64,000 nt of DNA from Bradyrhizobium sp. ISRA430 (lineage in GTDB: Bacteria; Pseudomonadota; Alphaproteobacteria; Rhizobiales; Xanthobacteraceae): contig NZ_CP094516.1 of the NCBI RefSeq assembly GCF_029909975.1, positions 4,092,001 to 4,156,000 of the forward strand. Reading direction: 5' to 3'. The notes under the pieces were generated by a model. That model did no database searches. It saw only the letters and a program-made list of their open reading frames with translations, and had not been told where the DNA came from. How positions within the stretch are numbered: the first letter of the stretch is position 1; each line of letters opens with the position of its first letter. The position numbers and the translations under genes were made by a program. Below, in pieces: positions 41,116 to 49,128 of the stretch.

Positions 41116-41274
41116 TCATCGACGGAAGAGAATGCCGTCCTTGAGGACGAAGCGTTGATCGGCGCAGCGCCGCACTGCGTGTTCCAGATAGGCGAGAAAT
41201 TCGTCGTACGGCGCAGCGGGAGCGAGCGCCGCGTAGAGGTCGGCGACGAGCTGGGCGCCGTAACGCTCGACCAT
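41116..41274 (-). CDS. Small protein, 52 aa, third gene of the winged-helix operon
   Basis: ATG 41274 shares one base with the stop codon of the upstream gene (TGATG), and AGGA lies about 10 nt before it, so translation is coupled. The product reads MVERYGAQLVADLYAALAPA, then a helix (EFLAYLEHAVRRCADQR) and a C-terminal FVLKDGILFRR. It is compact, soluble and probably helical. No family is recognised. Confidence 0.6.
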   Translation of the reverse strand: MVERYGAQLVADLYAALAPAAPYDEFLAYLEHAVRRCADQRFVLKDGILFRR

Positions 41275-41588
41275 CAAGAACACATCCTTCTCCACCCCCT
41301 GAGCCGGGGCTTGGGTGGCGCGGCGTCCGGGACTTTCGCATCCGGTGGCGCGGCCATTTCCCAGAGCTCGCGCACGTCCACCGTCCAGCGGCCGTCGGGG
41401 CGCTGGATGAGACCGTCGCCAGGCGACAGTTGGACCGCCATGCGCCGTCGCCTGAGCTTCAGCTCCTTCCGGAGCGGCTCGGCGAGGAGATCGTAAATCT
41501 GTGCGGGTTGGAGCGCGCGCCTTTCGGCCGCGATCACGCTCCTGACGGCCACCCGGATCGCCTTTCGCCGCTCTGCCCGCCTAACCAC
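41274..41588 (-). CDS. Winged-helix-like protein, 104 aa, second gene of the operon
   Basis: GTG 41588 overlaps the stop codon of the 569-aa gene, so the two are coupled. After a basic N terminus, a single winged-helix-like unit is seen: IRVAVRSVIAAERRALQPAQ, IYDLLAEPLRKELKL, then LIQRPDGRWTVDV as the wing. It matches the repeat pattern of the upstream protein. A Pro/Arg-rich tail follows. It may act as a free-standing extra repeat in a complex with it (inference). Confidence 0.65.
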   Translation of the reverse strand: MVRRAERRKAIRVAVRSVIAAERRALQPAQIYDLLAEPLRKELKLRRRRMAVQLSPGDGLIQRPDGRWTVDVRELWEMAAPPDAKVPDAAPPKPRLRGWRRMCS

Positions 41589-43290
41589 GGCGGGCAAACA
41601 CAGGATGGTACGGATTGAACGACCATGTCTCGCCTGCGCGCACCAGCGCCGGGAACGAGGGCGCGACGCGCGGCAGGACCTCCGCGACATCCACCAGCGC
41701 GCGCATATATTTCGGCAGCATCGCCGCGATCTCGTCCGTGCTGGTCGGACCGCGCAAGCTGCAGATGTCGATGGCGTAGACGGCGGTCTCCTCGTCCAGC
41801 GACAACCCGCGAGGCCGGTTCTCGTCGACGCCGATGAGTGACCACCAACCCTTATCGTGCCTGAGCTGCGGGTAGTGCCGGGCGGCCGTCATGAAGGGGA
41901 TGGAGGGCTGGCGCGCCGGCAATGCCGCGCGCAGCGGCTCCGACAATCTCGCCCGCAGTTCAAAGGCCCTGAGGGCACACCGTCGGGCGCTCAGGATCTC
42001 GACGAGTTCGCGGCCGAGCGCGCGGTAGTCCATCTGGCCCCGGCGCGACCAGTAGCGCCCCCGGGTATGGCGGGGTACGTGCCGGCGATCTGCCAGCCAG
42101 TAGCCGCCGTCCGCCAGCTTGCGCAATTTGGGGTTATCGGCCCTGGCAAGCACCACGTGCGCGTTGTGACGCCGGAAATCGAGCTTCAGCCGTGCCTCGA
42201 CCGCCGCGTCGTAGATTTCCGTGGGCCCCGCTGGGCGTCCGACCCGCTCGACATATTCGACGGCGTACCCCGAGAATAGATCACGCCGAGCCTTGTCGCG
42301 CGCGCGCCTGACTTGGGCCGGGGTGCCCTCGCCGCGGCGCCCAGCATGCGGATTGAGGGATTGCCGCGAGTGATAGCCCACAGCGGGTGCCTTGTCCGGG
42401 ACCGGCCTCCCCCGCCGCCAGAACAGCCCGTTTGAGAGCTGCTCCAGGTCCGAAGGCGCAGAGCGCTGCAGCGCCTGGCGGGCGTAGGCGCGGCTCAGGC
42501 CAGGCCCGTACACCAAGGCCGCGCCGTCGTAGATCTCCATGGCTCCGGCGGGCCGGCCCACGAGCTCGACATATGCGGCGGCGAACGCCGCGAATCTGGC
42601 CCGCTCAAGCGCACATCGCGCAGCGGCTTTATCTGCTGGGGTATCAAAGGGCAGGAGCATTGCGAGCCGATCGCGCGTTTCCGGGCTCACCACACTGGCG
42701 TCGACGACAGCCGCTCGTGCCGGCGCGAGCAAGTCGGCGGTGCCGCGAAAATCGAGGTCCGACGGCTTGGTTTCGAAGGCCCCGCGGCTCGGTTCGGCAG
42801 TCGGGAACAGAAGGCCTGCCGAATCGTCGGATGTGGCCTCGACCGGTGCACAGCGGTGGTCCCGCTTCCAGGCCTTCAGCAGACGTGTGACCGGCGCCTG
42901 GCCGCGGCGAAGCAGCGGTCGGAGCTTCGCAACGGTCACGAGCTTCGGATCGTAGCCGCCTGCCGCGCGGGCCAGCGATTCCATCGCGGCGAGCGCCGTC
43001 TCGTCGATGGGCCCGAATTGCTGACGGGACGCGGTCAGCGTCGCCGGCGGGTGCGAGTTCGGCCCCGCACGGTCATCTGATTCAACGGGAAATTTTTCCG
43101 ACGCCGCTCCAGAAACGCAAGGAGAACCGCGCGCCAATTGCGGGCGCCAGTGTCGGAAAATTTCCCTCAACCTATTGATTTCGCTCGGGTTGAGCGCCGC
43201 CCGCGGGGGCTTCGTATTTGTCTGTCCAAATTTCCAAGTATCTGACATCACGGAACAATTCCGAATTTTCCGACGACCAGATTCGGCCAT
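41581..43290 (-). CDS. Tandem winged-helix-like repeat protein of unknown function, 569 aa
   Basis: At least four related units of about 70 residues can be aligned by eye: about 226-296 (YVELVGRPAGAMEIYD...GLFWRR), 333-406 (YVERVGRPAGPTEIYD...GGYWLA), 421-486 (VEILSARRCALRAFEL...GWWSLI) and 498-560 (DICSLRGPTSTDEIAA...GETWSF). Each has helix, turn with Gly/Arg and Pro or Ala, helix, then an aromatic strand, as in winged-helix/HARE-HTH domains. The N-terminal 200 residues look less ordered. The start at 43290 is uncertain (ATG 43248 is another). No known family was recognised. It leads a three-gene coupled operon. Confidence 0.72.
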   Translation of the reverse strand: MAESGRRKIRNCSVMSDTWKFGQTNTKPPRAALNPSEINRLREIFRHWRPQLARGSPCVSGAASEKFPVESDDRAGPNSHPPATLTASRQQFGPIDETALAAMESLARAAGGYDPKLVTVAKLRPLLRRGQAPVTRLLKAWKRDHRCAPVEATSDDSAGLLFPTAEPSRGAFETKPSDLDFRGTADLLAPARAAVVDASVVSPETRDRLAMLLPFDTPADKAAARCALERARFAAFAAAYVELVGRPAGAMEIYDGAALVYGPGLSRAYARQALQRSAPSDLEQLSNGLFWRRGRPVPDKAPAVGYHSRQSLNPHAGRRGEGTPAQVRRARDKARRDLFSGYAVEYVERVGRPAGPTEIYDAAVEARLKLDFRRHNAHVVLARADNPKLRKLADGGYWLADRRHVPRHTRGRYWSRRGQMDYRALGRELVEILSARRCALRAFELRARLSEPLRAALPARQPSIPFMTAARHYPQLRHDKGWWSLIGVDENRPRGLSLDEETAVYAIDICSLRGPTSTDEIAAMLPKYMRALVDVAEVLPRVAPSFPALVRAGETWSFNPYHPVFARRG

Positions 43291-43298
43291 TTTCCGAC
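43094..43298. repeat. Four copies of TTTTCCGAC around the start of the winged-helix operon
   Basis: TTTTCCGAC occurs at 43094-43102, 43266-43274 and 43290-43298, and inverted at 43152-43160. Two copies extend to GGGAAATTTT(T)CCGAC, which is close to palindromic. They overlap the 5' end of the 569-aa gene and its promoter region. They may be operators for that operon or for the divergent recombinase gene, or recombinase arm sites. Confidence 0.4.
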
Positions 43299-43428
43299 AA
43301 ACCTACGTAGACCCGCGATTTTTTCCCGCGATCGTACCTAGACCGCGGCCCGCCTCTTTTTCGGAGTCGCGCTGGGCAAGCTCGTAGACACCGCTGTAAA
43401 TGTCAATACAGATTTGCTACATTGATGT

Positions 43429-44763
43429 ATGGCCACGATCGAAATCGAGAGACCGTACTACACGCGCCCCTATTACATGCGTCGTGAGGGCCGCCTGCGA
43501 CTGCGCTGGGATTGCAGCGCGCACGCACCGGACGATTTCGAACCCAAGACACAGATCCTCGACCCGAACTGGGAGGTCGCTTTTCGGCAGGGGCGGGAGC
43601 TGTATGAGAAGCTGTTGCAGGCCCGGGCGCGCCAGGGTTCGGCGATTGTGCTTGCCAACCATCGGCCCGGCACCCTCGGCGGCCTGTTCGAGGCCCAGAA
43701 GAAGCATCCGACCTTCACCAAGCTCGTCACGCCCAGCACCTGCAAGGGTTACGGCAAGCAGCTCGATCGCGACGGAAAACGAATCCTTCGAGTTGAGAGG
43801 TTCCGCGGTCTGCGGTTGAGCGAGGTACCGGTCGCCGAACTGACGGTGCCCGCGGCCAAGGCGATCCTGTATGACCTATTCGACCTGGGCCTCGGGGTGT
43901 TTGACGTCAAGGGCTACAACAGATGCCGAGAACTGCTGCGCCTGGTGTTCAACAACATGGTTGGCGAGTATGAGGGAGTCCCCCTCGACAATCCTATCAG
44001 GCACACCCGGCACCTGCGGGACAAGAACAAGCAGAAGAAGCTCGGCGCCTCGATCTTGCACCTGGCCTATTTCGATTACGGAGCGAGGCTAGAAGGTGTT
44101 CCGAATCTTGGGACTGCCGCGCTCGCGACGTTCGAACTTCAGCTGCGCTCGACCGCGGTGCTCGCCCACTGGCTCTGCGAACACTGGAAGCCCACGGGCC
44201 GGGACAATCAGGTTTATTTGGTGCGGCCCAAGGTCGGAAACTCCAGGTGGATCGACCTGCACGATGTACGTGGAGAACCTTACTTCCCGGCGCTCGAGGC
44301 GCGCGTGGATGCCATAAAGGGTGAACGCAAGTCGGGGATTTTGATCCCGCGGGATGGAACACATGATACGCCGTGGGGGCTGCGGAACGACGGTCAGCTG
44401 ACTCACGAGTTCTACAGTTTGTTCGACCGGGTCAAAAAGAAGGTCCGACTGCCCGACGCGCTGAAGTGGTCCAGCTTCCGCCGAGGTGGCATCACCGAGT
44501 CCGCCGAGGCAGGCTGCACAGAGAACGAATTGATGTGCCTCAGTGGTCATCTCGATCCGCGAACGGCGCGTGTCTACATCACGGAAACGATGCGCATGGT
44601 CAGCAATGCGCAGCGCAAGCGGATCGCGCAGCGGACTGAGGTGATCCAAGGACTCATCGCCGCGCACAAGCTCGACAAGCTCCGCGAGGAGCCGGAGTTT
44701 CAGCAACTCCTGGAGATCCTCGGCCCCTTCGTCACCAAAGAGATTCAACTCGACGATCTCTAG
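43429..44763 (+). CDS. Second tyrosine recombinase-like protein, divergent from the winged-helix operon
   Basis: 444 residues. The C-terminal catalytic core is visible: Arg351 in SSFRRGGITESAEAG (RRGG where most have RH), His374 in CLSGHLD and Tyr383 in ARVYITETM. A candidate first catalytic Arg is in ELQLRSTAVLAHW near 240. The N-terminal half (about 90-200) has the helical core-binding pattern. The sequence is far from the first integrase, so it came from a different element. ATG 43429 has no strong ribosome site. It is convergent with the excisionase-like gene and overlaps its stop by 4 nt. Confidence 0.8.
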   Translation: MATIEIERPYYTRPYYMRREGRLRLRWDCSAHAPDDFEPKTQILDPNWEVAFRQGRELYEKLLQARARQGSAIVLANHRPGTLGGLFEAQKKHPTFTKLVTPSTCKGYGKQLDRDGKRILRVERFRGLRLSEVPVAELTVPAAKAILYDLFDLGLGVFDVKGYNRCRELLRLVFNNMVGEYEGVPLDNPIRHTRHLRDKNKQKKLGASILHLAYFDYGARLEGVPNLGTAALATFELQLRSTAVLAHWLCEHWKPTGRDNQVYLVRPKVGNSRWIDLHDVRGEPYFPALEARVDAIKGERKSGILIPRDGTHDTPWGLRNDGQLTHEFYSLFDRVKKKVRLPDALKWSSFRRGGITESAEAGCTENELMCLSGHLDPRTARVYITETMRMVSNAQRKRIAQRTEVIQGLIAAHKLDKLREEPEFQQLLEILGPFVTKEIQLDDL

Positions 44764-45164
44764 CCCGAGCCGTGCCGCTGGGCGGCGAACTTCCTAATCT
44801 CGATAATGTGCCAGAGGCATTCGATCCTGCCGCCGCTGTGCCGATAGGAAGTGGGAGGCGCGGCCTCCCCGCGCGCGATCGCCTGGCAGAGCTGCCGCGT
44901 AGTCGCGAAGTTCATGAACGCAGCGGCCGTCTCGGCCGTCATCTCTTCCGGCCACAGCGGAGGGAAGCGCGCGGGACGGTTTGGCACGTGGACGGGTACG
45001 GAGTGCGATGGGGGCTGAACGAGCTGCGCGCCGCGCGTGCGCTTTTGCGCGGGGTGGATGGAAAACGTAGCCTCCGGCTGCGAGCGGCGGACCCGCTTGG
45101 GGCTGACGAAGCGCACTTCGTCGGAGCCGAGCTTGTACGCGTCCCCGACCTTGACAATATTCAT
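44760..45164 (-). CDS. Excisionase/AlpA-like DNA-binding protein, last gene of the AAA-protease operon
   Basis: ATG 45164 overlaps the previous stop (ATGA). 134 residues. A basic, Pro-rich N-terminal half is followed by a probable HTH: MTAETAAAFMNFATTRQLCQ, AIARGEAAPPTSYRHSGGRI, then a helix WHIIEIRKFAAQRHG. This layout (helix-turn-helix, small wing with Pro and Gly) is that of excisionases and AlpA-type regulators. Convergent overlap with the second recombinase gene makes a partnership plausible. Confidence 0.7.
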   Translation of the reverse strand: MNIVKVGDAYKLGSDEVRFVSPKRVRRSQPEATFSIHPAQKRTRGAQLVQPPSHSVPVHVPNRPARFPPLWPEEMTAETAAAFMNFATTRQLCQAIARGEAAPPTSYRHSGGRIECLWHIIEIRKFAAQRHGSG

Positions 45165-45400
45165 GCTGAATCCGGTGGCTCGGTTTCGGCCCGCAGAGCC
45201 GCCACCCACCTGCCCCGAGCGCGTGCGGGCGAAGGCAGTCGCCCTACCTTCAGGATTCCGCCGCGATCCTTCGAGAGCGGATCCGCTGGCCGTGCGCTGT
45301 CGAGTGCGCTCGAGCGTGGTTTGGCGTTGCGCAGAAGGCCTGGGGCGGCAACGCCGCTTTCCGCCAAGGGGACCAAGGATTCACTACTCGGCGTGTTCAT
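45161..45400 (-). CDS. Small protein, 79 aa, coupled on both sides by ATGA overlaps
   Basis: ATG 45400 overlaps the stop of the preceding 72-aa gene and its own stop overlaps the next ATG. The product (MNTPSSESLVPLAESGVAAP...) is basic, Ser/Pro/Arg-rich and probably disordered. No family is recognised. Exact four-base overlaps on both sides are the main evidence that it is translated. Confidence 0.55.
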   Translation of the reverse strand: MNTPSSESLVPLAESGVAAPGLLRNAKPRSSALDSARPADPLSKDRGGILKVGRLPSPARARGRWVAALRAETEPPDSA

Positions 45401-45615
45401 CGCTCGTCCGGCGCAGTTTTGCTGGCGGCCTGGCCCGGCCAAGGCGTCGCGCACACAGCTCCGAGCTGCCGCAGGCACTCGGCAACATCCGCGCCGGTGG
45501 CTCTGTTCCAAGAGCCCTCGAGCCGCCGCCTCAAGGGCGGGCAGCGCTCGTGCTGTAGCGGCTGCGTGGAGGCGACCGCCGCACCAGCAGCCGGAATGCC
45601 TATCGCGCCAATCAT
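45397..45615 (-). CDS. Small protein, 72 aa, coupled to the AAA-M41 gene
   Basis: ATG 45615 overlaps the stop of the AAA+ protease gene (ATGA). The product starts MIGAIGIPAAGAAVASTQPL and contains a short helix (TGADVAECLRQLGAV); it has three Cys. The N terminus is mildly hydrophobic but short for a membrane segment. No family is recognised. A small coupled partner of an AAA+ protease could be an adaptor or a substrate (inference). Confidence 0.55.
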   Translation of the reverse strand: MIGAIGIPAAGAAVASTQPLQHERCPPLRRRLEGSWNRATGADVAECLRQLGAVCATPWPGQAASKTAPDER

Positions 45616-47933
45616 ATCGGTCCCTCCTCAATGTCGCGGCGCGCGCGAATCATATCGGCCGCGCTAATTCCGTCGATCCGGCTGGATCGCAGGAGCGTCG
45701 AGGCGATCGCCTCGAGCGCGGCCCGGTGCTCGAGCAGAGTCGAACGGCATGCTTCGGCAGCCCGCGTGAGCTCGGCGTGCGCCGCGATCCGCACGTCGAC
45801 ATACGAGAGCAGTTCATCCGTGTCCTCGTGCGACGCGAAAAATAGGAGGTGTTTCGGTCCGCCCATCCCGAGCGATCCAACCATGGCTGCAGCAAGGGCG
45901 GTCGCTTGCTGCAGGTCGGACCCGCGCGTGCCGCCGGCACCGTGCGACGCCTCGCCGAGCATGATTTCTTCAGCGATGCGGCCAGCGAGCAGCACCTGAA
46001 GACGGTGCTGGTAATCCGAATAGGTGCCTGCGAACGGCGGCGCCTTGCTCCTCACCGTCGCCCCGCCCCTGTTCCCCGACCGGACGATCGACGCGCGTAC
46101 GTCAGCTTCGTGACCGAAATGAACGATCTCCGCCACGACATGGCCTGCCTCATGGACAGCGCAGCGCCGGATTTCCGAGCAGTCGCGGTCCTCCCGATTC
46201 ACCAGCGCCCGGCGGAGATCGGCGAGCTCGAGCGCGCGGTCGGCGTGGCGCGCGAAGCGCAGGGCGTCGTTCGTGATCCTTTCGACGTCGGCTCCAGTGG
46301 AGCCCAACGCGAGCAAGCAGATTTCCTCCAGATCCTCGCCCGCGAGCCGGCCCGCGAGGCGGACGCGAAACATGCGCTCGAGATCGCACGCGTTGGGCAG
46401 CCCGATCCGGATGATCCGGTTGAGTCGACCGGACCTCACGATGGCAGGATCGCAACGGGAGAGATCGTTGGATGCTGCTAGATAAATGAGTCCTTCGCGG
46501 CCGGCGACGCCGTCGAGATGCGCGATGAAGGCGTTCACGACCTCCACGACGTAGTCGGCGTGGGCGTGGCGGAGCTTGCTGCGGTCCGCGAAGGAATCGA
46601 TTTCGTCGGTGAAAAGAACGCACGGCGCTTGCGCGCGAGCGGAATCAAAATCGCGCCGCATGGCTCGCAACAGATGGCCGAGATGCCCTTCGTCCGCCGA
46701 CTGCCACTGGGCCAGCGAGCAGGCCACCAGCGGCAGGCCAGCAGCGTGGGCGAAGGATTCGGCGAACAGCGTCTTCCCGGTGCCCGGCGCGCCAACGAGG
46801 CAGGCACCGGGGTCCAGCGCCGACCAGGGAAGCTCTCCGCGCCGCCATGCGTCGAGGTCGCGTATGGTCGAGCGGGCCCATGCAACGGCCTCGTCCATCC
46901 CGTGCAGCTCGTCCAAGGAGATGTCCCGTCCGCGTTTGCGTTCCAACTTCTCCGCGGCAAGCCGGCGCAGCTCGGCCAGACACTCGGATGGGCTGCGATC
47001 GAACCGGATAGCAACGATCAGGTCGACCAGCGTCACAGGGGCGACAGTCTGGGCGTCGAGCAGCTCGCGGCAGCCCTTTCCGGTCACGATGCGAATCACG
47101 CGCCCGATGGTGACCGGATCGAGCGGAAAAGTGAGGCGGATCCGCTGAGACTTTAAAAGGACTTCGGGCAAGTGCGTGTCGGCGTTGGGCGATATCGCAA
47201 TCAACGGAAGCGCAAGCGACAGCGCCGACAATGCCTCGCTTTCCCGCGCGCTCCTGTCCTTCGGCTGTGGACGCTCCTTGGCCGCGAGATAGATGATGTC
47301 ATAGTCGTCCCGCTTTCCGGAATTGGAAGCGCCGACCTTCATCACGCGGGTTGTCGCCGGAAAAAGCGTGTCTTGCCAAATGGCGACGGCGCGGTCGAGC
47401 ATCTCCGGATCGGGCACGTCGATGATGACCACCGGCGCAGACGAGCGGATCGCTTGCCATAGCTCGGGTCTGGAGTCGAACATGCGGGAGACCAGGAGCC
47501 GCGCCGCCGCTCTCGCCGGGGTCACCGGATGCGACGGTGGCCGAGGTCGATGCCGGGTAAAGAACGATCCGAATTCCTCGTCCGGCTCCTCTTCCTGAGT
47601 CCGCGAGTTTGCTGCGATTGCCTTGTGCACCTCGGCGCGAACGGCCGTCTTTTTGCGAGCCGCGCGCATCGCTTTCTCGGCGGCAACACGCGCCTCCTCT
47701 TCAAGCTTCTTGACCAGCAGTTCGTGCTCTCGCGCGGCGGCGACTTCGGCGATGTGGAGGCGATAGCGTAAAGAGGCCCGCCAGTCGGCCCGGTAAGCGG
47801 CCAACTCGAGCGAGCCCATAGGTCCGATTGTCGGCGCGGAGGGTGGATGCTGCGGTGATGCCAAGGCTCCGATCTTGGGCAGCGGCCGCGGCCGCACCGG
47901 CAGTTCTGGCGCTGTGATGTTCTCTTCACTCAT
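45612..47933 (-). CDS. Soluble AAA+ ATPase fused to an FtsH-type M41 zinc peptidase
   Basis: 773 residues; GGTGAG precedes ATG 47933. No membrane segment is visible, unlike FtsH. Order: Pro-rich N terminus, a Lys/Glu-rich coiled coil (about 60-110), an unrecognised alpha/beta domain (about 165-290), then AAA+ with Walker A GAPGTGKT (381-388), Walker B VLFTDEID (439-446) and an arginine-finger region RSGRLNR near 500. The peptidase domain has HEAGH (594-598) and a third zinc ligand Asp673 in GSDLQQAT. It should unfold and degrade proteins in the cytosol. The large N-terminal part and the island location set it apart from housekeeping FtsH. It is the core gene of the coupled operon. Confidence 0.9.
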   Translation of the reverse strand: MSEENITAPELPVRPRPLPKIGALASPQHPPSAPTIGPMGSLELAAYRADWRASLRYRLHIAEVAAAREHELLVKKLEEEARVAAEKAMRAARKKTAVRAEVHKAIAANSRTQEEEPDEEFGSFFTRHRPRPPSHPVTPARAAARLLVSRMFDSRPELWQAIRSSAPVVIIDVPDPEMLDRAVAIWQDTLFPATTRVMKVGASNSGKRDDYDIIYLAAKERPQPKDRSARESEALSALSLALPLIAISPNADTHLPEVLLKSQRIRLTFPLDPVTIGRVIRIVTGKGCRELLDAQTVAPVTLVDLIVAIRFDRSPSECLAELRRLAAEKLERKRGRDISLDELHGMDEAVAWARSTIRDLDAWRRGELPWSALDPGACLVGAPGTGKTLFAESFAHAAGLPLVACSLAQWQSADEGHLGHLLRAMRRDFDSARAQAPCVLFTDEIDSFADRSKLRHAHADYVVEVVNAFIAHLDGVAGREGLIYLAASNDLSRCDPAIVRSGRLNRIIRIGLPNACDLERMFRVRLAGRLAGEDLEEICLLALGSTGADVERITNDALRFARHADRALELADLRRALVNREDRDCSEIRRCAVHEAGHVVAEIVHFGHEADVRASIVRSGNRGGATVRSKAPPFAGTYSDYQHRLQVLLAGRIAEEIMLGEASHGAGGTRGSDLQQATALAAAMVGSLGMGGPKHLLFFASHEDTDELLSYVDVRIAAHAELTRAAEACRSTLLEHRAALEAIASTLLRSSRIDGISAADMIRARRDIEEGPI

Positions 47934-48171
47934 GTTCTCACCACCTGTTCATGATCCCGAGTCGGCTTTTGGGGGAGCGCTTCAGGCACGCGCTGCCGAA
48001 ACGATCCGGCTCAGTTGCCCATCATCGTTCCTGCGCATCGAACGGACTCCATCGCTCACGCTGGATTCGCGTGCGAAGGGACAACTTCTCGATCAGTATT
48101 GAAAGTCCTAGCCGGGCCGCGCCATGCCTCGCCGGGCCACGTCCCGCCACGCCGTGCCCAGCCGTGGCGAA

Positions 48172-48753
48172 CTACTGCGGTTCGAGCTCGACTTCTTCCA
48201 CGAGAAATCGCCCGTATTCGGGCCTGTGATCGCCAACACCGTATGGTCCCGCGAGCTTGAACAGCTGGATCACGTCAGTGCGGCTCATCATGCTGGAAAT
48301 GAATGTTGCGCTGAATGTTGCGCTCCAGTCGGGAAAACATGGGCGCGTCCGCACCGTCCGTGATCCCTGAACACGTGCCATTTCGCGATGGAGGAAACGT
48401 CCATCTGCCCAGAGTTCCGCCACCGACTTCGGACCGTCATACTGCAGCATGGCTGGACGATCTGCCATGAAAGCGGCCTTCGCGACATGGCCCTTCTTGC
48501 GCTTCTTCGCGGCATCGACCAGCACGCGCTTGATGCATTGCGCCGGCAAGCAGGGTTGGCCGTCGAACAACCACAGTCCGCCGTGCCACTCGAGCTCCGC
48601 GATGCGTGCGTGGTCCGCTTCGGTCTTGTCGACCTTTGCGGTGATTGCGGCAAGCGCTCTTGTCACCGCATCGCAAGGATCGGCGAGTCGCGCGGAATGC
48701 ATCAACATTGGACCTAGTCCGACAAGCCTAAGGGCGATATGTTCGACGCTCAT
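48172..48753 (-). CDS. Unknown protein, 193 aa, coupled to the HNH gene
   Basis: ATG 48753 overlaps the stop of the HNH gene (ATGA). The product has an N-terminal strand-rich part (MSVEHIALRLVGLGPMLMHS), a central basic segment (CIKRVLVDAAKKRKKGHVAK) and a C-terminal motif GPYGVGDHRPEYGRFLVEEV. Gly-loops of this kind occur in phage recombination and RAMP-like folds, but no family can be named. It is followed by 238 nt of GC-rich DNA without a gene, with short GCCGGGCC repeats at about 48111-48150, before the AAA-M41 gene. Confidence 0.7.
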   Translation of the reverse strand: MSVEHIALRLVGLGPMLMHSARLADPCDAVTRALAAITAKVDKTEADHARIAELEWHGGLWLFDGQPCLPAQCIKRVLVDAAKKRKKGHVAKAAFMADRPAMLQYDGPKSVAELWADGRFLHREMARVQGSRTVRTRPCFPDWSATFSATFISSMMSRTDVIQLFKLAGPYGVGDHRPEYGRFLVEEVELEPQ

Positions 48754-49085
48754 GTGTTCACTCCAGCTTCTTCAGGATCGAAAAGTGGTTGGGCATTCGG
48801 ATTTGGGGGTTCGACATCAGGGATCGGAATGGCTGCGAGCTCGTGGTAGCGGCGCGCGCGCAGCATCGAAGTGACGCCGTCGTGGCACGGCTGACAGAGT
48901 GTCGTCAGGTCGCCGTCGATTTCGCAGCCGACACGTTCATACGTCCTGTGATGGGCTTGCAGCGCGTAGCCTCGGGCAGGTGAGTTCGGACAGAGCCGGC
49001 ACTGGAATCCGGCCGCCTCGAATTCGCGCAGCCGGACGGGATTGCAGCGCCAGGCGGGACTTGTGATGTACTTGCGATAATCCAT
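48750..49085 (-). CDS. HNH-type nuclease-like protein, 111 aa
   Basis: GAGGAGA precedes ATG 49085. The zinc-finger/HNH pattern is clear: CRLC near 29-32, ALQAHHRTYERVG near 40-52, then GDLTTLCQPCHDGV near 58-71. Spacing is that of small phage-type HNH endonucleases, with HH-R-Y in place of the stricter HNH. The protein may cut or only bind nucleic acid. It is coupled by ATGA overlap to the downstream 193-aa gene. Confidence 0.8.
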   Translation of the reverse strand: MDYRKYITSPAWRCNPVRLREFEAAGFQCRLCPNSPARGYALQAHHRTYERVGCEIDGDLTTLCQPCHDGVTSMLRARRYHELAAIPIPDVEPPNPNAQPLFDPEEAGVNT

Positions 49086-49128
49086 CTCGCTCTCCTCGGA
49101 AATGCACGGTCGTTCGGCTCCTGTCGGC

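Noticed and set aside
44772..45845. 357-codon plus-strand frame
   Set aside because: Antisense to the coupled small genes and the end of the AAA-M41 gene; Arg/Ala-rich with no ribosome site.
48172..48753. RAMP/Cas5-7-like reading of the 193-aa protein
   Set aside because: Only a glycine-rich loop is similar; no Cas neighbours or repeats.
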